DNA of 64,000 bases from contig NZ_BMPQ01000007.1 in NCBI RefSeq assembly GCF_014647675.1, positions 269,357-333,356 on the forward strand, written 5' to 3'. Below, one piece after another: positions 40,114-48,403 of this stretch. The stretch comes from Streptomyces flaveus. Its GTDB lineage: Bacteria; Actinomycetota; Actinomycetes; Streptomycetales; Streptomycetaceae. The position numbers were made by a program, and so were the translations under genes. How positions within the stretch are numbered: the first letter of the stretch is position 1; the number at the start of each line of letters is the position of its first letter. The notes under the pieces are model-generated. The model ran no database searches and was not told where the DNA came from. It saw only the letters and a list, made by a program, of their open reading frames with translations.

Positions 40114-41592
40114 ATGACCTCGACTGTGACCTCGACGTACGCGTCCACCGTCTTCCCCCTCGAAACCATGACCGTCCCCGGCGGCACCGAGACGATCCTG
40201 CGCGGCGGCCGCCATCTCTTCCCCCTGCTACCGCGGGCCTTCGCGGGCGTCCACCGCATCGGCGTCATCGGCTGGGGCCCTCAAGGCCGCGCCCAGGCAA
40301 GCAACTTGAGGGACTCTCTGGCCGGTACGGACATCCGCGTCGCCGTCGGACTACGCCCCGGTTCCGCCTCGGCCGCCGACGCCCGCGCGCACGGGTTCAC
40401 CGAGGCGGACGGCACGCTCGGCGACTGGCTCACCGTCACCGCCGAGAGCGACCTGGTGATCCTGCTGATCGCGGACGCAGCGCTCGCCGCCCACCACCGG
40501 GAACTCTTCGCGGCGCTGAAGCCCGGCGCCACGATCGGCCTGTCGCACGGCTTCCTGCTCGGCCATCTCCGGGAAACCGGCGGTGAGTTCCCCGCCGGGC
40601 ACGGGGTGATCGCCGTCTGCCCCAAGGGCATGGGCGACTCGGTGCGACGGCTGTACCTCCAGGGCGCGGAGATCAACGGCGCCGGAATCAACAGCAGTTT
40701 CGCCGTGCACGCCGACCCCGAGGGCCACGCCGTCGACCGTGCGCTCGGCTGGTCGGTCGCGCTCGGCTCCCCGTACACCTTCCACACCACACTGGACAGC
40801 GAGTACCGCTCCGACATCGTCGGCGAGCGCGCCATCCTGCTCGGCGCCGTCCACGGCATCGTCGAGAGCCTGTACGCACGCTTCCGCCTCGCCGGCGACG
40901 ACCCGGTGACCGCGTACGAACGATCCTGCGAGAACGTCACCGGCCCGATCGCCCGCACCATCTCACGCGCTGGCCTGCGGGGGGTGCGCGAGAACCTCGA
41001 CCCGGCGGGGCGGGACATCTTCGACCGGGCGTACACCGCGACGTACGGGCCCGCCCGCGACCTCGTCGCCGAGATCTACGACGAGGTCACCGACGGCACC
41101 GAATTGCGCAGCGTGATCCTCGCCGAACAGCGCCTCGGCACCCGCCCGATGACCGAGATCGGCGGCTCGCCCATGTGGGCGGCGGGCGACGAGGTACGCG
41201 CCCGGCGAGCCCAACGCGCGCTGCCTGTCGACCCGTTCACGGCGGGCGTCTTCATCGCCACCATGACAGCCCAGATCGACGAGTTCGCCGAACGCGGTCA
41301 CCCCTGGTCGGAGATCGTCAACGAGGCGGTCATCGAGGCCGTCGACTCACTGCTGCCGTACATGCACGCCCGCGACGTGGCCTACATGGTCGACAACTGC
41401 TCCCGCACAGCCCGCCTGGGCGCCCGCCGCTGGGGCCCACGCTTCCAGGCGGCGTACGAGCAGATCGCCTTCCCAGCCTCCGAAAACCCCGCGGACCAGG
41501 CCCTGTTGAACGCCTTCACCACAAACCCGGTACACGAGGCGCTGGCCGCGGCGGCGAAACTCCGGCCGTCCGTGGACATCGCCGTGGTCTAG
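40114..41592 (+). CDS. ilvC: Ketol-acid reductoisomerase, long (class II) form
   Basis: A 492-aa NADPH enzyme of valine/isoleucine synthesis that rearranges and reduces acetolactate. The Rossmann part starts RIGVIGWGPQGRAQASNLRD and the family motif GLSHGFLLGHL plus KGMGDSVRRLYLQG follow. It is about 490 residues with a duplicated C-terminal helical domain, the enterobacterial/plant class II form, whereas the biosynthetic IlvC of Streptomyces is normally the 330-residue class I form. The ATG at 40114 has only GGAG 15 bases upstream. It is a single gene controlled by IlvY. Confidence 0.88.
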   Translation: MTSTVTSTYASTVFPLETMTVPGGTETILRGGRHLFPLLPRAFAGVHRIGVIGWGPQGRAQASNLRDSLAGTDIRVAVGLRPGSASAADARAHGFTEADGTLGDWLTVTAESDLVILLIADAALAAHHRELFAALKPGATIGLSHGFLLGHLRETGGEFPAGHGVIAVCPKGMGDSVRRLYLQGAEINGAGINSSFAVHADPEGHAVDRALGWSVALGSPYTFHTTLDSEYRSDIVGERAILLGAVHGIVESLYARFRLAGDDPVTAYERSCENVTGPIARTISRAGLRGVRENLDPAGRDIFDRAYTATYGPARDLVAEIYDEVTDGTELRSVILAEQRLGTRPMTEIGGSPMWAAGDEVRARRAQRALPVDPFTAGVFIATMTAQIDEFAERGHPWSEIVNEAVIEAVDSLLPYMHARDVAYMVDNCSRTARLGARRWGPRFQAAYEQIAFPASENPADQALLNAFTTNPVHEALAAAAKLRPSVDIAVV

Positions 41593-42008
41593 CCCGAGGA
41601 CGAGGGTCCGGCCGGAGCAGCGGAGGCGGAGTACTGTGCCACGCCCTCGCCGAAGGACCAGTCGATCGGCTCGTTCTCGATCAGGTTGACGAACACGTTC
41701 CGCGGCTCGGTCCCCGCGTAGTCCCGGGCGAGTTCGGCGATCCGCCGGTACAGCGCCTGCTTCTGCGCCGGGGTCCGCCCGGAGCGCAGGGTGATCGTGA
41801 CGTACACGAGGCCGTCGTCCCGGTGGATCCCGAGGTAACCGTCGTCGTAGCGCAACATGCTGTGGCTGCCGTCATGGCCGACCAGGACCTGGAACCGGTC
41901 GTCGGGCGGGATCCCGATGGCCTCCACCAGGGCGTCGTGCACGGCACGGCCCAGGGCGTCGAGCCGATCGGGGTCGGCTCCCAGGGCGTCGATGCGGACG
42001 AAGGGCAT
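41589..42008 (-). CDS. Tautomerase family protein
   Basis: A 139-aa protein of the tautomerase superfamily with the expected catalytic Pro2 (MPFVRIDAL). The central segment DRFQVLVGHDGSHSML and VYVTITLRSGRTPAQKQALY match the Tautomerase_2 type. The substrate is unknown. It ends on the same CTAG as the convergent ilvC, each stop read from one strand. It is probably co-transcribed with the DUF4865 gene 33 bases upstream. Confidence 0.88.
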   Translation of the reverse strand: MPFVRIDALGADPDRLDALGRAVHDALVEAIGIPPDDRFQVLVGHDGSHSMLRYDDGYLGIHRDDGLVYVTITLRSGRTPAQKQALYRRIAELARDYAGTEPRNVFVNLIENEPIDWSFGEGVAQYSASAAPAGPSSSG

Positions 42009-42041
42009 GTCGGTGGCTCTCCTTCTCGACCAGGGGGTGTC

Positions 42042-42620
42042 TTACAGGGTTCGCGGCAACTGGTCCCGCTGCGGGGCGGACATATGCAGCACCTCGTACG
42101 CGTCGCCGTCCGCCTCGGGGGTGTCGTGCTCCCAGAGGGAGAAGTGGAGGAGCTCCCAGCGGCTGGGGTCGACGACGGCCGCCGCGAGCACCGCGCCGTC
42201 CTCACCTGCCAGCCGCTCGGCCTCCCGTGCTGCCTCAGCCCCGGCCTCTGTCAACTGGGCGCCGTTCGGCACCTGTTGGCGCCGCAATACCGCGACCCGT
42301 GCGGGGGAGTCGGCGGCGCCGCCCTCCTCGTACGCCAGTCCGGTCCACTGCCGGACCGACGGCCTCCCGAAGTCGTCGACGATGCCCTGGAAGGGACCTC
42401 CCCAGAGGAAGGAGTTCATGCTGGCCACGGTGTTCCACAGATAGAACGGGGCGTACTGGTTCACCGGTGATCCGTGCACGCCGCGCTCGCGCATGAGGTA
42501 CGTCTTGAAGCCGAGGCCTTCCCAGTCGTCGAGCAGGTGCCCCTTGCGTGCGACTCGGTCGCGGATGACGGCCATGTCGTAGTCGGCGGGGAGGGTGAGC
42601 GCGTACTGCGTGGCGTGCAA
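42042..42620 (-). CDS. DUF4865 family protein (TTG start)
   Basis: A 192-aa protein of the DUF4865 family: ATQYALTLPADYDMAVIRDR, FKTYLMRERGVHGSPVNQYA, and PFYLWNTVASMNSFLWGG. Such proteins often pair with a small tautomerase, as here, but their reaction is unknown. A TTG at 42620 with GAGGAGG seven bases upstream is the only credible start. A ribosome site this strong ahead of a weak start codon suggests moderate translation. The TetR gene ends 12 bases upstream on the same strand. Confidence 0.85.
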   Translation of the reverse strand: MHATQYALTLPADYDMAVIRDRVARKGHLLDDWEGLGFKTYLMRERGVHGSPVNQYAPFYLWNTVASMNSFLWGGPFQGIVDDFGRPSVRQWTGLAYEEGGAADSPARVAVLRRQQVPNGAQLTEAGAEAAREAERLAGEDGAVLAAAVVDPSRWELLHFSLWEHDTPEADGDAYEVLHMSAPQRDQLPRTL

Positions 42621-42631
42621 CGAGTGCCTCC

Positions 42632-43219
42632 TCAGGCGGGACGGGCGGGACGGTCTTTCGGGGCGGCGGTCGCGAGCAGGGACAGCAGCCCTCGTACACC
42701 CGCGTCGAAGGCCGCGGGTGAACCGGACGCGCGAGCCAGGACGTAACCGCCCTGGACGGTCGCGACGACGGCTGCCGCGATCTCCTCGCCGTCCAGCGAG
42801 GGCGCGAACTCGCCCTGTTCCTGGCCCTCTTCGACGATCCCGGCGAGCCGTTCCCGCAGCCAGTCGAGCGTCTCGTCGACCGGTGCGCGCAGCTCGTCGC
42901 CGGCGATCACGTCGGGGTCCATCGTCAGCCGCCCTATGGGGCAGCCGCGCAGCACATCGCGCTCGCGCCGCAGATACGCCTCGATGCGCTCGTACGGCGT
43001 TCCCGGACCGTCGAGTACTCCCGCGGCGGTAGCCCGCATCTCCTCGGCGGTCCGCCGGATCGCGGTCAGGGCGAGGTCCGGCTTCCCCTTGAAATGGTGG
43101 TACATGCTGCCCTGCCCGGCGCCCGCGCGCTCAAGGATGGCCTTGGGGCTGGTGCCCACGTAACCGCGCTCCCACAGCAGCTCACGGGTGGACTCGATCA
43201 GACGCTCCGGCGTGCTCAT
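42632..43219 (-). CDS. TetR family regulator
   Basis: A 195-aa repressor with helix-turn-helix LLWERGYVGTSPKAILERAG and YHHFKGKPDLALTAI, and a C-terminal domain of the TetR_C_LmrA/YxaF look (RDVLRGCPIGRLTMDPDV, GGYVLARASGSPAAFDAGVR). It is followed by DUF4865 and the tautomerase in what looks like one operon. A palindrome 8-29 bases before its ATG is the likely autoregulatory operator. It is divergent from the SHOCT-ABC-FtsX operon, which it may also control. Confidence 0.92.
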   Translation of the reverse strand: MSTPERLIESTRELLWERGYVGTSPKAILERAGAGQGSMYHHFKGKPDLALTAIRRTAEEMRATAAGVLDGPGTPYERIEAYLRRERDVLRGCPIGRLTMDPDVIAGDELRAPVDETLDWLRERLAGIVEEGQEQGEFAPSLDGEEIAAAVVATVQGGYVLARASGSPAAFDAGVRGLLSLLATAAPKDRPARPA

Positions 43220-43226
43220 ACAAGCA

Positions 43227-43248
43227 CTGTACATACTAGTAGTTACAG
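43227..43248. promoter_or_regulatory. TetR-type operator palindrome
   Basis: CTGTA-CA-TACTAGTA-GT-TACAG: a 22-bp near-perfect palindrome (only the CA/GT pairs break it) with a perfect TACTAGTA centre. It begins 8 bases upstream of the TetR start. AT-rich sequence here stands out from the surroundings. It is very likely the binding site of that TetR protein. Confidence 0.75.
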
Positions 43249-43400
43249 AAGTCGATCCCCGTGAGGAGCAACGGTGAGCAGCCCGCGTACTCCCTCGGAG
43301 GTACGCGCACTGCCGCTGGCCGTACGACGACCCGGGACCCCTGCGGGACGACTCTCGGAAGCGACACGCAAGGACATCGCTACCGAGGAGTTGACCGATC

Positions 43401-43682
43401 ATGCAAACTCTCGCGCACTTCGGCGACGGCGGGCCCGGCCCGTGGATCCTGTTCTTCCCGGTGATCTGGGCACTGGTCATCGGCGGCGGCATCGCGCTGC
43501 TGCGCCGCACGGTGTGGCGCGGACGCCGCGGCCCCTGGCGACCGGCCGCCGAGGAGAACTCGCCCATCACCGTGCTCGGCCACCGCTTCGCCTCCGGCGA
43601 GATCGACGAGGACGAGTACTGGCGCCGGCTGTCCGTCCTGGACGAGCAGTTCGGCCGGACCGGCAAGGGCGGTGCGACATGA
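43401..43682 (+). CDS. Small SHOCT-domain membrane protein
   Basis: A 93-aa protein with one membrane segment (WILFFPVIWALVIGGGIALL, residues 15-34) and a C-terminal SHOCT motif (LGHRFASGEIDEDEYWRRLS). SHOCT domains are short oligomerisation modules found next to membrane proteins. GAGGAG lies about 10 bases before the ATG. Its last bases overlap the ABC gene as ATGA, so the three genes 43401-46992 form one operon. Confidence 0.88.
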   Translation: MQTLAHFGDGGPGPWILFFPVIWALVIGGGIALLRRTVWRGRRGPWRPAAEENSPITVLGHRFASGEIDEDEYWRRLSVLDEQFGRTGKGGAT

Positions 43683-44434
43683 CCGCGACGACGACCACCA
43701 CCACGCGCACCGCCGCCCGCGTCGTCGACGCCGTGAAGGTGTACGGCAGCGGCGACACCAGCGTGCGGGCCCTGGACGGGGTGAGCGTCGACTTTCCGGC
43801 CGGCCGCTTCACCGCGATCATGGGGCCCTCGGGCTCCGGCAAGTCCACCCTGATGCACTGTGCGGCCGGACTCGACACGCTCACCTCGGGCACCGCCCAC
43901 ATCGGCGACACCGAGCTGGGCACCCTCGACGACCGCCGCCTGACTCTGATGCGCCGCGATCGCGTCGGTTTCGTGTTCCAGGCGTACAACCTGGTGCCGA
44001 CCCTGACCGTCGTGGAGAACATCACGCTGCCGCTGGACCTGGCGGGCGACACCGGCGACAAGGAATGGATCGACGCGCTGATCGACGTCGTCGGCCTGCG
44101 CGGCCGGCTGCATCACCGGCCCTCCGAGCTGTCCGGTGGCCAGCAGCAACGCGTCGCCGTGGCACGGGCGTTCGCCGGCCGGCCGGACGTCGTCTTCGCC
44201 GACGAGCCGACCGGCAACCTGGACTCCCGCTCCGGCGAGGAAGTCCTCGGCCTCCTCGGCCGCACGGTGCGTCAGACGGCCCGCACGGTCGTCATGGTCA
44301 CCCACGACCCCGTGGCCGCCGCCCACGCCGACGAGGTCGTGTTCCTCGCGGACGGGCGCCTGGTCGACCGGATGACCTCCCCGACCGCCGACAAGGTCCT
44401 GGACCGCATGAAAGCCTTCGAGGTGCCGTCATGA
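43679..44434 (+). CDS. MacB/LolD-type ABC transporter ATPase
   Basis: A 251-aa ATPase with Walker [10 protein letters not shown], signature LSGGQQQR, and Walker [11 protein letters not shown], all in the form typical of the MacB/LolD/FtsE group. It powers the FtsX-like permease whose start it overlaps (ATGA). Such pairs export lipids, peptides or antimicrobials, or transmit signals, rather than import. Confidence 0.93.
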   Translation: MTATTTTTTRTAARVVDAVKVYGSGDTSVRALDGVSVDFPAGRFTAIMGPSGSGKSTLMHCAAGLDTLTSGTAHIGDTELGTLDDRRLTLMRRDRVGFVFQAYNLVPTLTVVENITLPLDLAGDTGDKEWIDALIDVVGLRGRLHHRPSELSGGQQQRVAVARAFAGRPDVVFADEPTGNLDSRSGEEVLGLLGRTVRQTARTVVMVTHDPVAAAHADEVVFLADGRLVDRMTSPTADKVLDRMKAFEVPS

Positions 44435-46992
44435 ACGCGTCCCTGCGCATCAGCGTGTCGTCCCTGCGCGCCCACAAGCGGCGCTTCGCCGGTACGTTCC
44501 TTGCGGTGCTTCTCGGAGTCGCCTTCCTGGCCGGCACCCTCGTCATGGGCGACACCCTGCGCGCCAGCTTCGACACGATGTTCGGCAACGCGACGAGCGG
44601 CACCGACGCCGTCGTCCGCAGCGCCGACACCATCACCACGCCGGGCGAGAGCCAGGGTGTACGGCGGCCCGTCGACACCGGCCTGGTGAAGAGGATCGAG
44701 GACACGCCCGGCGTCGCCGCCGCCGTGCCCAACATCGAGGGCGCGGGCCAGCTCATCGGCGCCGACGGCGACCCCATCGGCGGCGCGGGCCCGCCCACGC
44801 TCGCGGGCAACTGGATCGACGACCCGAAGCTCAACCCGTACCAACTCGCCGAAGGGCGCGCCCCGTCGAAGTCCGGCGAGGTTGTCGTCAACCGCGGCAC
44901 CGCCGAGCGGGGCGACCTGAAGATCGGCGACACCACGACCCTGCGTACGCCCGACCCGGTCAAGGTGACGATCGTCGGTCTCGCGACCTTCGGCGGCGAG
45001 GACGGCATGGCGCAGGTGACGTTCACCGGTATGACGCAGGCCGACGCCGAGAAGTACCTGACCGCGAAGCCCGGTGAAGCCGCGGCCATCCAGGTGCGGG
45101 CCGGTCCCGGCACCAGCCAGCAGGAGCTGGTGGACGCCCTGACTCCGGTACTGCCCAAGGGAATCGAGGCGATCACCGGCCAGGAGTCGGCCGCGGAGAA
45201 CACGGACATGATCTCCGGCCAGTTCCTCAGCCTGTTCACCACCTTCCTGCTGGTGTTCTCGGGCGTGGCGCTGCTGGTCGCGACCTTCTCCATCCACAAC
45301 ACCTTCGCGATCGTCGTGGCCCAACGCACCCGGGAGAACGCCCTGTTGCGTGCGCTTGGCGCCTCGCGTCGCCAGGTCACCGTCTCCACGCTCGTCGAGG
45401 CGAGCGCCGTCGCCGTGGTGGCGTCCGCGGCCGGCCTGGCGGGCGGTATCGGTATCGCGGCCGGGCTGCAGGCGCTGTTCCCGGCGATCGGATTCCCTTT
45501 CCCCGACGGCGACTTGGTGATCAGCGGCCTGTCGATGCTGCTGCCGCTGGTGGTCGGCGTCGTGGTCTGCCTCGGATCCGCGCTGCTGCCCGCCGTCCGC
45601 GCCGGACGCACCACACCGCTCGCCGCGCTGCGGGAGACGGCCGTCGACCAGTCCGGCGCGTCCCGCACCCGCGCCGCCGTGGGCGGCGGACTCGGCGCGC
45701 TGGCCATCGCGGTCACGCTGACCGGGGTGTTCGTGAGCCCGTCCCTGTGGCTCGCGGGCTCCGGCGCCCTCCTGGCGCTCGCCGCCTTCGTGGTCCTCGG
45801 CCCGGTCGCCTCCACCACAGCCGTACGCGCCCTCGGCAGCCCACTCGACCGGCTGCGCGGTGTCACCGGCGGACTCGCCCGCCGCAACGCCCTGCGCAGC
45901 CCGAAGCGGACCGCCGCCACCGCGAGCGCGCTGATGATCGGTGTCGCCGTCGTCTCGCTGTTCACGGTGTTCGGCGCCTCGCTGAAGGCCACCATGGACC
46001 AGACCGTGTCGCGGTCCTTCGCGGGCGACGTCGCCGTCAGTACCCCGTCGTTCGGCGCGGGCGGCAGCGGACTGAGCCCGCGGCTCGCCGGCGCCATCGC
46101 GGAGCGGCCCGAGGTGGACACGGCGGTCGGTCTCGGGCGGGGTGTCGCCGAAGTCGACGGCAAGGGGCGCGCGTTGACGGTCACCGACCCGGCCGCGCTG
46201 GAGCGGACCTTCGACCTCGGCACGGTCCAGGGCTCGATGCGGGACCTCGGCTCGGACGGTATCGCCATCACCGAGAACGAGGCCGACAAGCAGGGCCTCA
46301 AGACCGGCGACAAGACCCAACTCACCTTCACCGACGGCAAGAAGGAGACCTTCACGGTCCGCGTGCTCTACGGTCAGTCGGAACTCGCGGGCGAGTACGT
46401 CATCACCCGCGAGGCCTGGGCCCCGCACCGCACCCAGGACTCCGACACCCTCGTTGCCGTCTCCTTCAAGGACGGCGTGAGCGCGGCCGACGGCAAGGCG
46501 GCGGTCGAGAAGGTCGCGGCGGCGTACGGCAATCCCGAGGTGCAGACGCGCGACGAGTACGCACAGTCCTCCGCCGGCGGCATCGACATGATGCTCACCC
46601 TGGTCTACGCACTGCTCGCGCTCGCGGTGCTGATCGCGCTGCTCGGCATCGCCAACACGCTGACGCTCGCGATCCATGAACGCACCCGCGAACTGGGCCT
46701 GTTGAGGGCGGTCGGGCAGACCCGGGCGCAGCTGCGCGCCATGGTCCGCTGGGAGTCGGTCCTGGTCGCCGCGTTCGGCACGGTGGGCGGACTCGTCCTC
46801 GGCGGCTTCCTCGGCTGGGTGCTCGTCAAGGCGTCCGACGGCGCCAGTGACAGTGCTTTCGCCTTCTCCCTGCCGCCGGCCCAGCTCGCGCTGGTGGCGC
46901 TCGTGGGCGTCGCGGCCGGAGCCCTCGCGGGCCTGCGCCCGGCCCGGCGGGCCGCACGCCTGGACGTGCTGCGGGCCATCGCGACCGAATGA
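44431..46992 (+). CDS. FtsX-like ABC transporter permease
   Basis: An 853-aa permease with two FtsX modules. The first transmembrane helix is at about 17-38, followed by a large outside domain (about 45-260), a helix bundle (about 263-410), a second outside domain (about 530-700) and a last bundle ending LRPARRAARLDVLRAI. AQRTRENALLRALGASRRQV and HERTRELGLLRAVGQTRAQL are the paired coupling motifs. It works with the ATPase encoded just upstream. Its end is next to a hairpin shared with the convergent gene. Confidence 0.93.
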   Translation: MNASLRISVSSLRAHKRRFAGTFLAVLLGVAFLAGTLVMGDTLRASFDTMFGNATSGTDAVVRSADTITTPGESQGVRRPVDTGLVKRIEDTPGVAAAVPNIEGAGQLIGADGDPIGGAGPPTLAGNWIDDPKLNPYQLAEGRAPSKSGEVVVNRGTAERGDLKIGDTTTLRTPDPVKVTIVGLATFGGEDGMAQVTFTGMTQADAEKYLTAKPGEAAAIQVRAGPGTSQQELVDALTPVLPKGIEAITGQESAAENTDMISGQFLSLFTTFLLVFSGVALLVATFSIHNTFAIVVAQRTRENALLRALGASRRQVTVSTLVEASAVAVVASAAGLAGGIGIAAGLQALFPAIGFPFPDGDLVISGLSMLLPLVVGVVVCLGSALLPAVRAGRTTPLAALRETAVDQSGASRTRAAVGGGLGALAIAVTLTGVFVSPSLWLAGSGALLALAAFVVLGPVASTTAVRALGSPLDRLRGVTGGLARRNALRSPKRTAATASALMIGVAVVSLFTVFGASLKATMDQTVSRSFAGDVAVSTPSFGAGGSGLSPRLAGAIAERPEVDTAVGLGRGVAEVDGKGRALTVTDPAALERTFDLGTVQGSMRDLGSDGIAITENEADKQGLKTGDKTQLTFTDGKKETFTVRVLYGQSELAGEYVITREAWAPHRTQDSDTLVAVSFKDGVSAADGKAAVEKVAAAYGNPEVQTRDEYAQSSAGGIDMMLTLVYALLALAVLIALLGIANTLTLAIHERTRELGLLRAVGQTRAQLRAMVRWESVLVAAFGTVGGLVLGGFLGWVLVKASDGASDSAFAFSLPPAQLALVALVGVAAGALAGLRPARRAARLDVLRAIATE

Positions 46993-47010
46993 GGAGCGAC
47001 GTCCTGGTCA

Positions 47011-47044
47011 CCGCCCGGTCAGCCGGCAACGGCCGACCGGGCGG
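47011..47044. terminator. Terminator hairpin between convergent genes
   Basis: CCGCCCGGTC and GACCGGGCGG pair perfectly (47011-47020 with 47035-47044), with an inner GCCG/CGGC stem. It starts 19 bases after the FtsX stop and overlaps the last codons of the RsbW-like gene, so it can terminate both. Confidence 0.75.
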
Positions 47045-47561
47045 GAGCGTGTCCGGACCTGACCCTGCCCGCCACATGCTCCACCTCCGCGAAGCTGCGG
47101 GACACGGCAGACGCAGTCTCCGCGGCTGCCCGGTACGACGGACGGGCGGGCAGTTCCACCGCGGGGCAGGGCGCCGCGAGCGTGAACCACACGACCTTGC
47201 CCGACTCGCCGTCCGGCCGAACCCCCCAGCTCTCGCTCAACGCGGCGACCATCGCGAGGCCGCGACCGCAGGTGGCGGTGACGTCGGCGTCCCGTACCTC
47301 GGGAAGCCGGGGATCGTGGTCATGCACCGAGACCGTGAGCCGGTCGAGCAGCAGCTCGATCTCCACGGTGCACAGCTTGTCGGGCTCGGCATGTCGGTGA
47401 ACGTTGGTCAACAGCTCGGTCACACCGAGCGCGGCCCGGTCTATCAAGGGGTCGAGATGCCAGTAGCGCAATTGCGCCGAGACGATCCTGCGGACCTGGC
47501 CTATCCGCGACGGCAGGGCTTGGAGCTCCACCGTGCAGTGCCTGCTTGGCTGACTGATCAC
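47019..47561 (-). CDS. RsbW-like ATP-binding (anti-sigma/HATPase) protein
   Basis: A 180-aa GHKL ATPase of the serine-kinase anti-sigma type, very numerous in Streptomyces. N-box TELLTNVHRHAE (48-59), G1-like DHDPRLP and G2 GRGLAMVAAL are present. It may phosphorylate an anti-sigma-factor antagonist or hold a sigma factor. The GTG at 47561 with GGGGAG eight bases upstream is chosen; the frame is open upstream but without support. No sigma factor or STAS partner lies next to it. Confidence 0.85.
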   Translation of the reverse strand: MISQPSRHCTVELQALPSRIGQVRRIVSAQLRYWHLDPLIDRAALGVTELLTNVHRHAEPDKLCTVEIELLLDRLTVSVHDHDPRLPEVRDADVTATCGRGLAMVAALSESWGVRPDGESGKVVWFTLAAPCPAVELPARPSYRAAAETASAVSRSFAEVEHVAGRVRSGHAPARSAVAG

Positions 47562-47746
47562 GGCTGCGACTCCCCGAATTGAGGTCCGGAAGAAGACGAG
47601 TACGGATCCAGCAGGGTGCCCGCGTGCAACGGCCGCCTGCTGTTCATGACCGGCGTGCGCTGATTCGTAGCGTAATCGCCGGTGAACCCAGAGTGACGTG
47701 GGATCAGCGTGACTCAGGGGATGGGGTCCTGCAACTCGTGGCACTC

Positions 47747-48070
47747 TCAGTGCCCGCGCCCCGCCGCCCTGCGCACCGCTTCGATGAACCGGCGGGCGGC
47801 GGGCGGTCCGGGCTCCCCCGGAGCGGGGTCGTGTTCACCCAGGGTGAGCGTGTAGCGGGTGCCGTTGACGTCCGCCAGTGCGCGGTCGTCATGGGCGAAC
47901 CACGGCTTCGACGCGCGGACCGCCTGCACCGGGGCGCTGTCGATCTCGCTGCCGTAACTGGTGAGCAACTCCAGCCTCCCGTCGCTGATCCGGACCTGTC
48001 CGGCCCGGGTGAGCGAACGCAGCCTCTTCCCGATTCGCACGCCCGTGGCCGCGAACTCCGGCTCCGCCAT
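47747..48070 (-). CDS. Small hypothetical protein
   Basis: A 107-aa protein I do not recognise with certainty. It has VRIGKRLRSLTRAGQVRISD and LELLTSYGSEIDSAPVQAV, followed by WFAHDDRALADVNGTRYTLT, a pattern of beta-strands like a small PH-type domain. No signal or membrane segment. GGGGGCGGGG lies just before the ATG. It stands alone upstream of the RsbW-like gene, 185 bases away on the same strand. Confidence 0.75.
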   Translation of the reverse strand: MAEPEFAATGVRIGKRLRSLTRAGQVRISDGRLELLTSYGSEIDSAPVQAVRASKPWFAHDDRALADVNGTRYTLTLGEHDPAPGEPGPPAARRFIEAVRRAAGRGH

Positions 48071-48288
48071 GATGCCCCGCCCCCTTGTGCGCTATGGCTG
48101 TGCTCCGGTCCTGATCCAGTGTGCGTCGCGCTCGGGATCGCCGTCTCGTACTCATGCGTCGGGTTCGCCGTCCCCTGCGGTGCAGTCTGCACGTCCCCCG
48201 CGCCGAGCACCAGTGCGCACGCGGGCGTCAGGCGCACGGCCCGGCGCACTCGGGCGGATGCGCCCCCCACCACTGTGTACCAGTGATT

Positions 48289-48307
48289 CCTTTGAGGTGC
48301 TCAAAGG
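48289..48307. promoter_or_regulatory. Palindrome CCTTTGA-N5-TCAAAGG upstream of the Cds1-like gene
   Basis: A perfect 7-bp inverted repeat (48289-48295 and 48301-48307) in a 333-bp gene-free region (48071-48403). A TATGAT -10-like hexamer at 48344-48349 with a weak GTGAGA at 48321 may be the promoter, which would place the palindrome about 45-65 bases upstream of the start of transcription. The binder is unknown. The rest of the region shows nothing I can assign. Confidence 0.5.
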
Positions 48308-48403
48308 TACGTTTATGCAGGTGAGAAGCGTGCGGAAGCTGTCTATGATCGAGGCGTCCGACCCGCCGAACCGGCGTCGGCCCACCCCTTAAGGAGCCCG
48401 GCC

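Noticed and set aside
43274-43400. Possible small gene starting at a GTG with GAGGAG between TetR and the SHOCT gene
   Set aside because: The frame runs on unstopped into the ATPase gene in its frame and the translated part has no family pattern; more likely an untranslated leader.
44272-46677. Antisense open frame of 801 codons opposite FtsX
   Set aside because: Arg/Gly/Asp-rich shadow with no motif; the sense protein is certain.
43672-46992. Open frame of 1106 codons across the ABC and FtsX genes
   Set aside because: It starts in the wrong frame within the SHOCT and ATPase genes and only its last part is the FtsX frame; the ATG at 44431 overlapping the ATPase stop is the real start.
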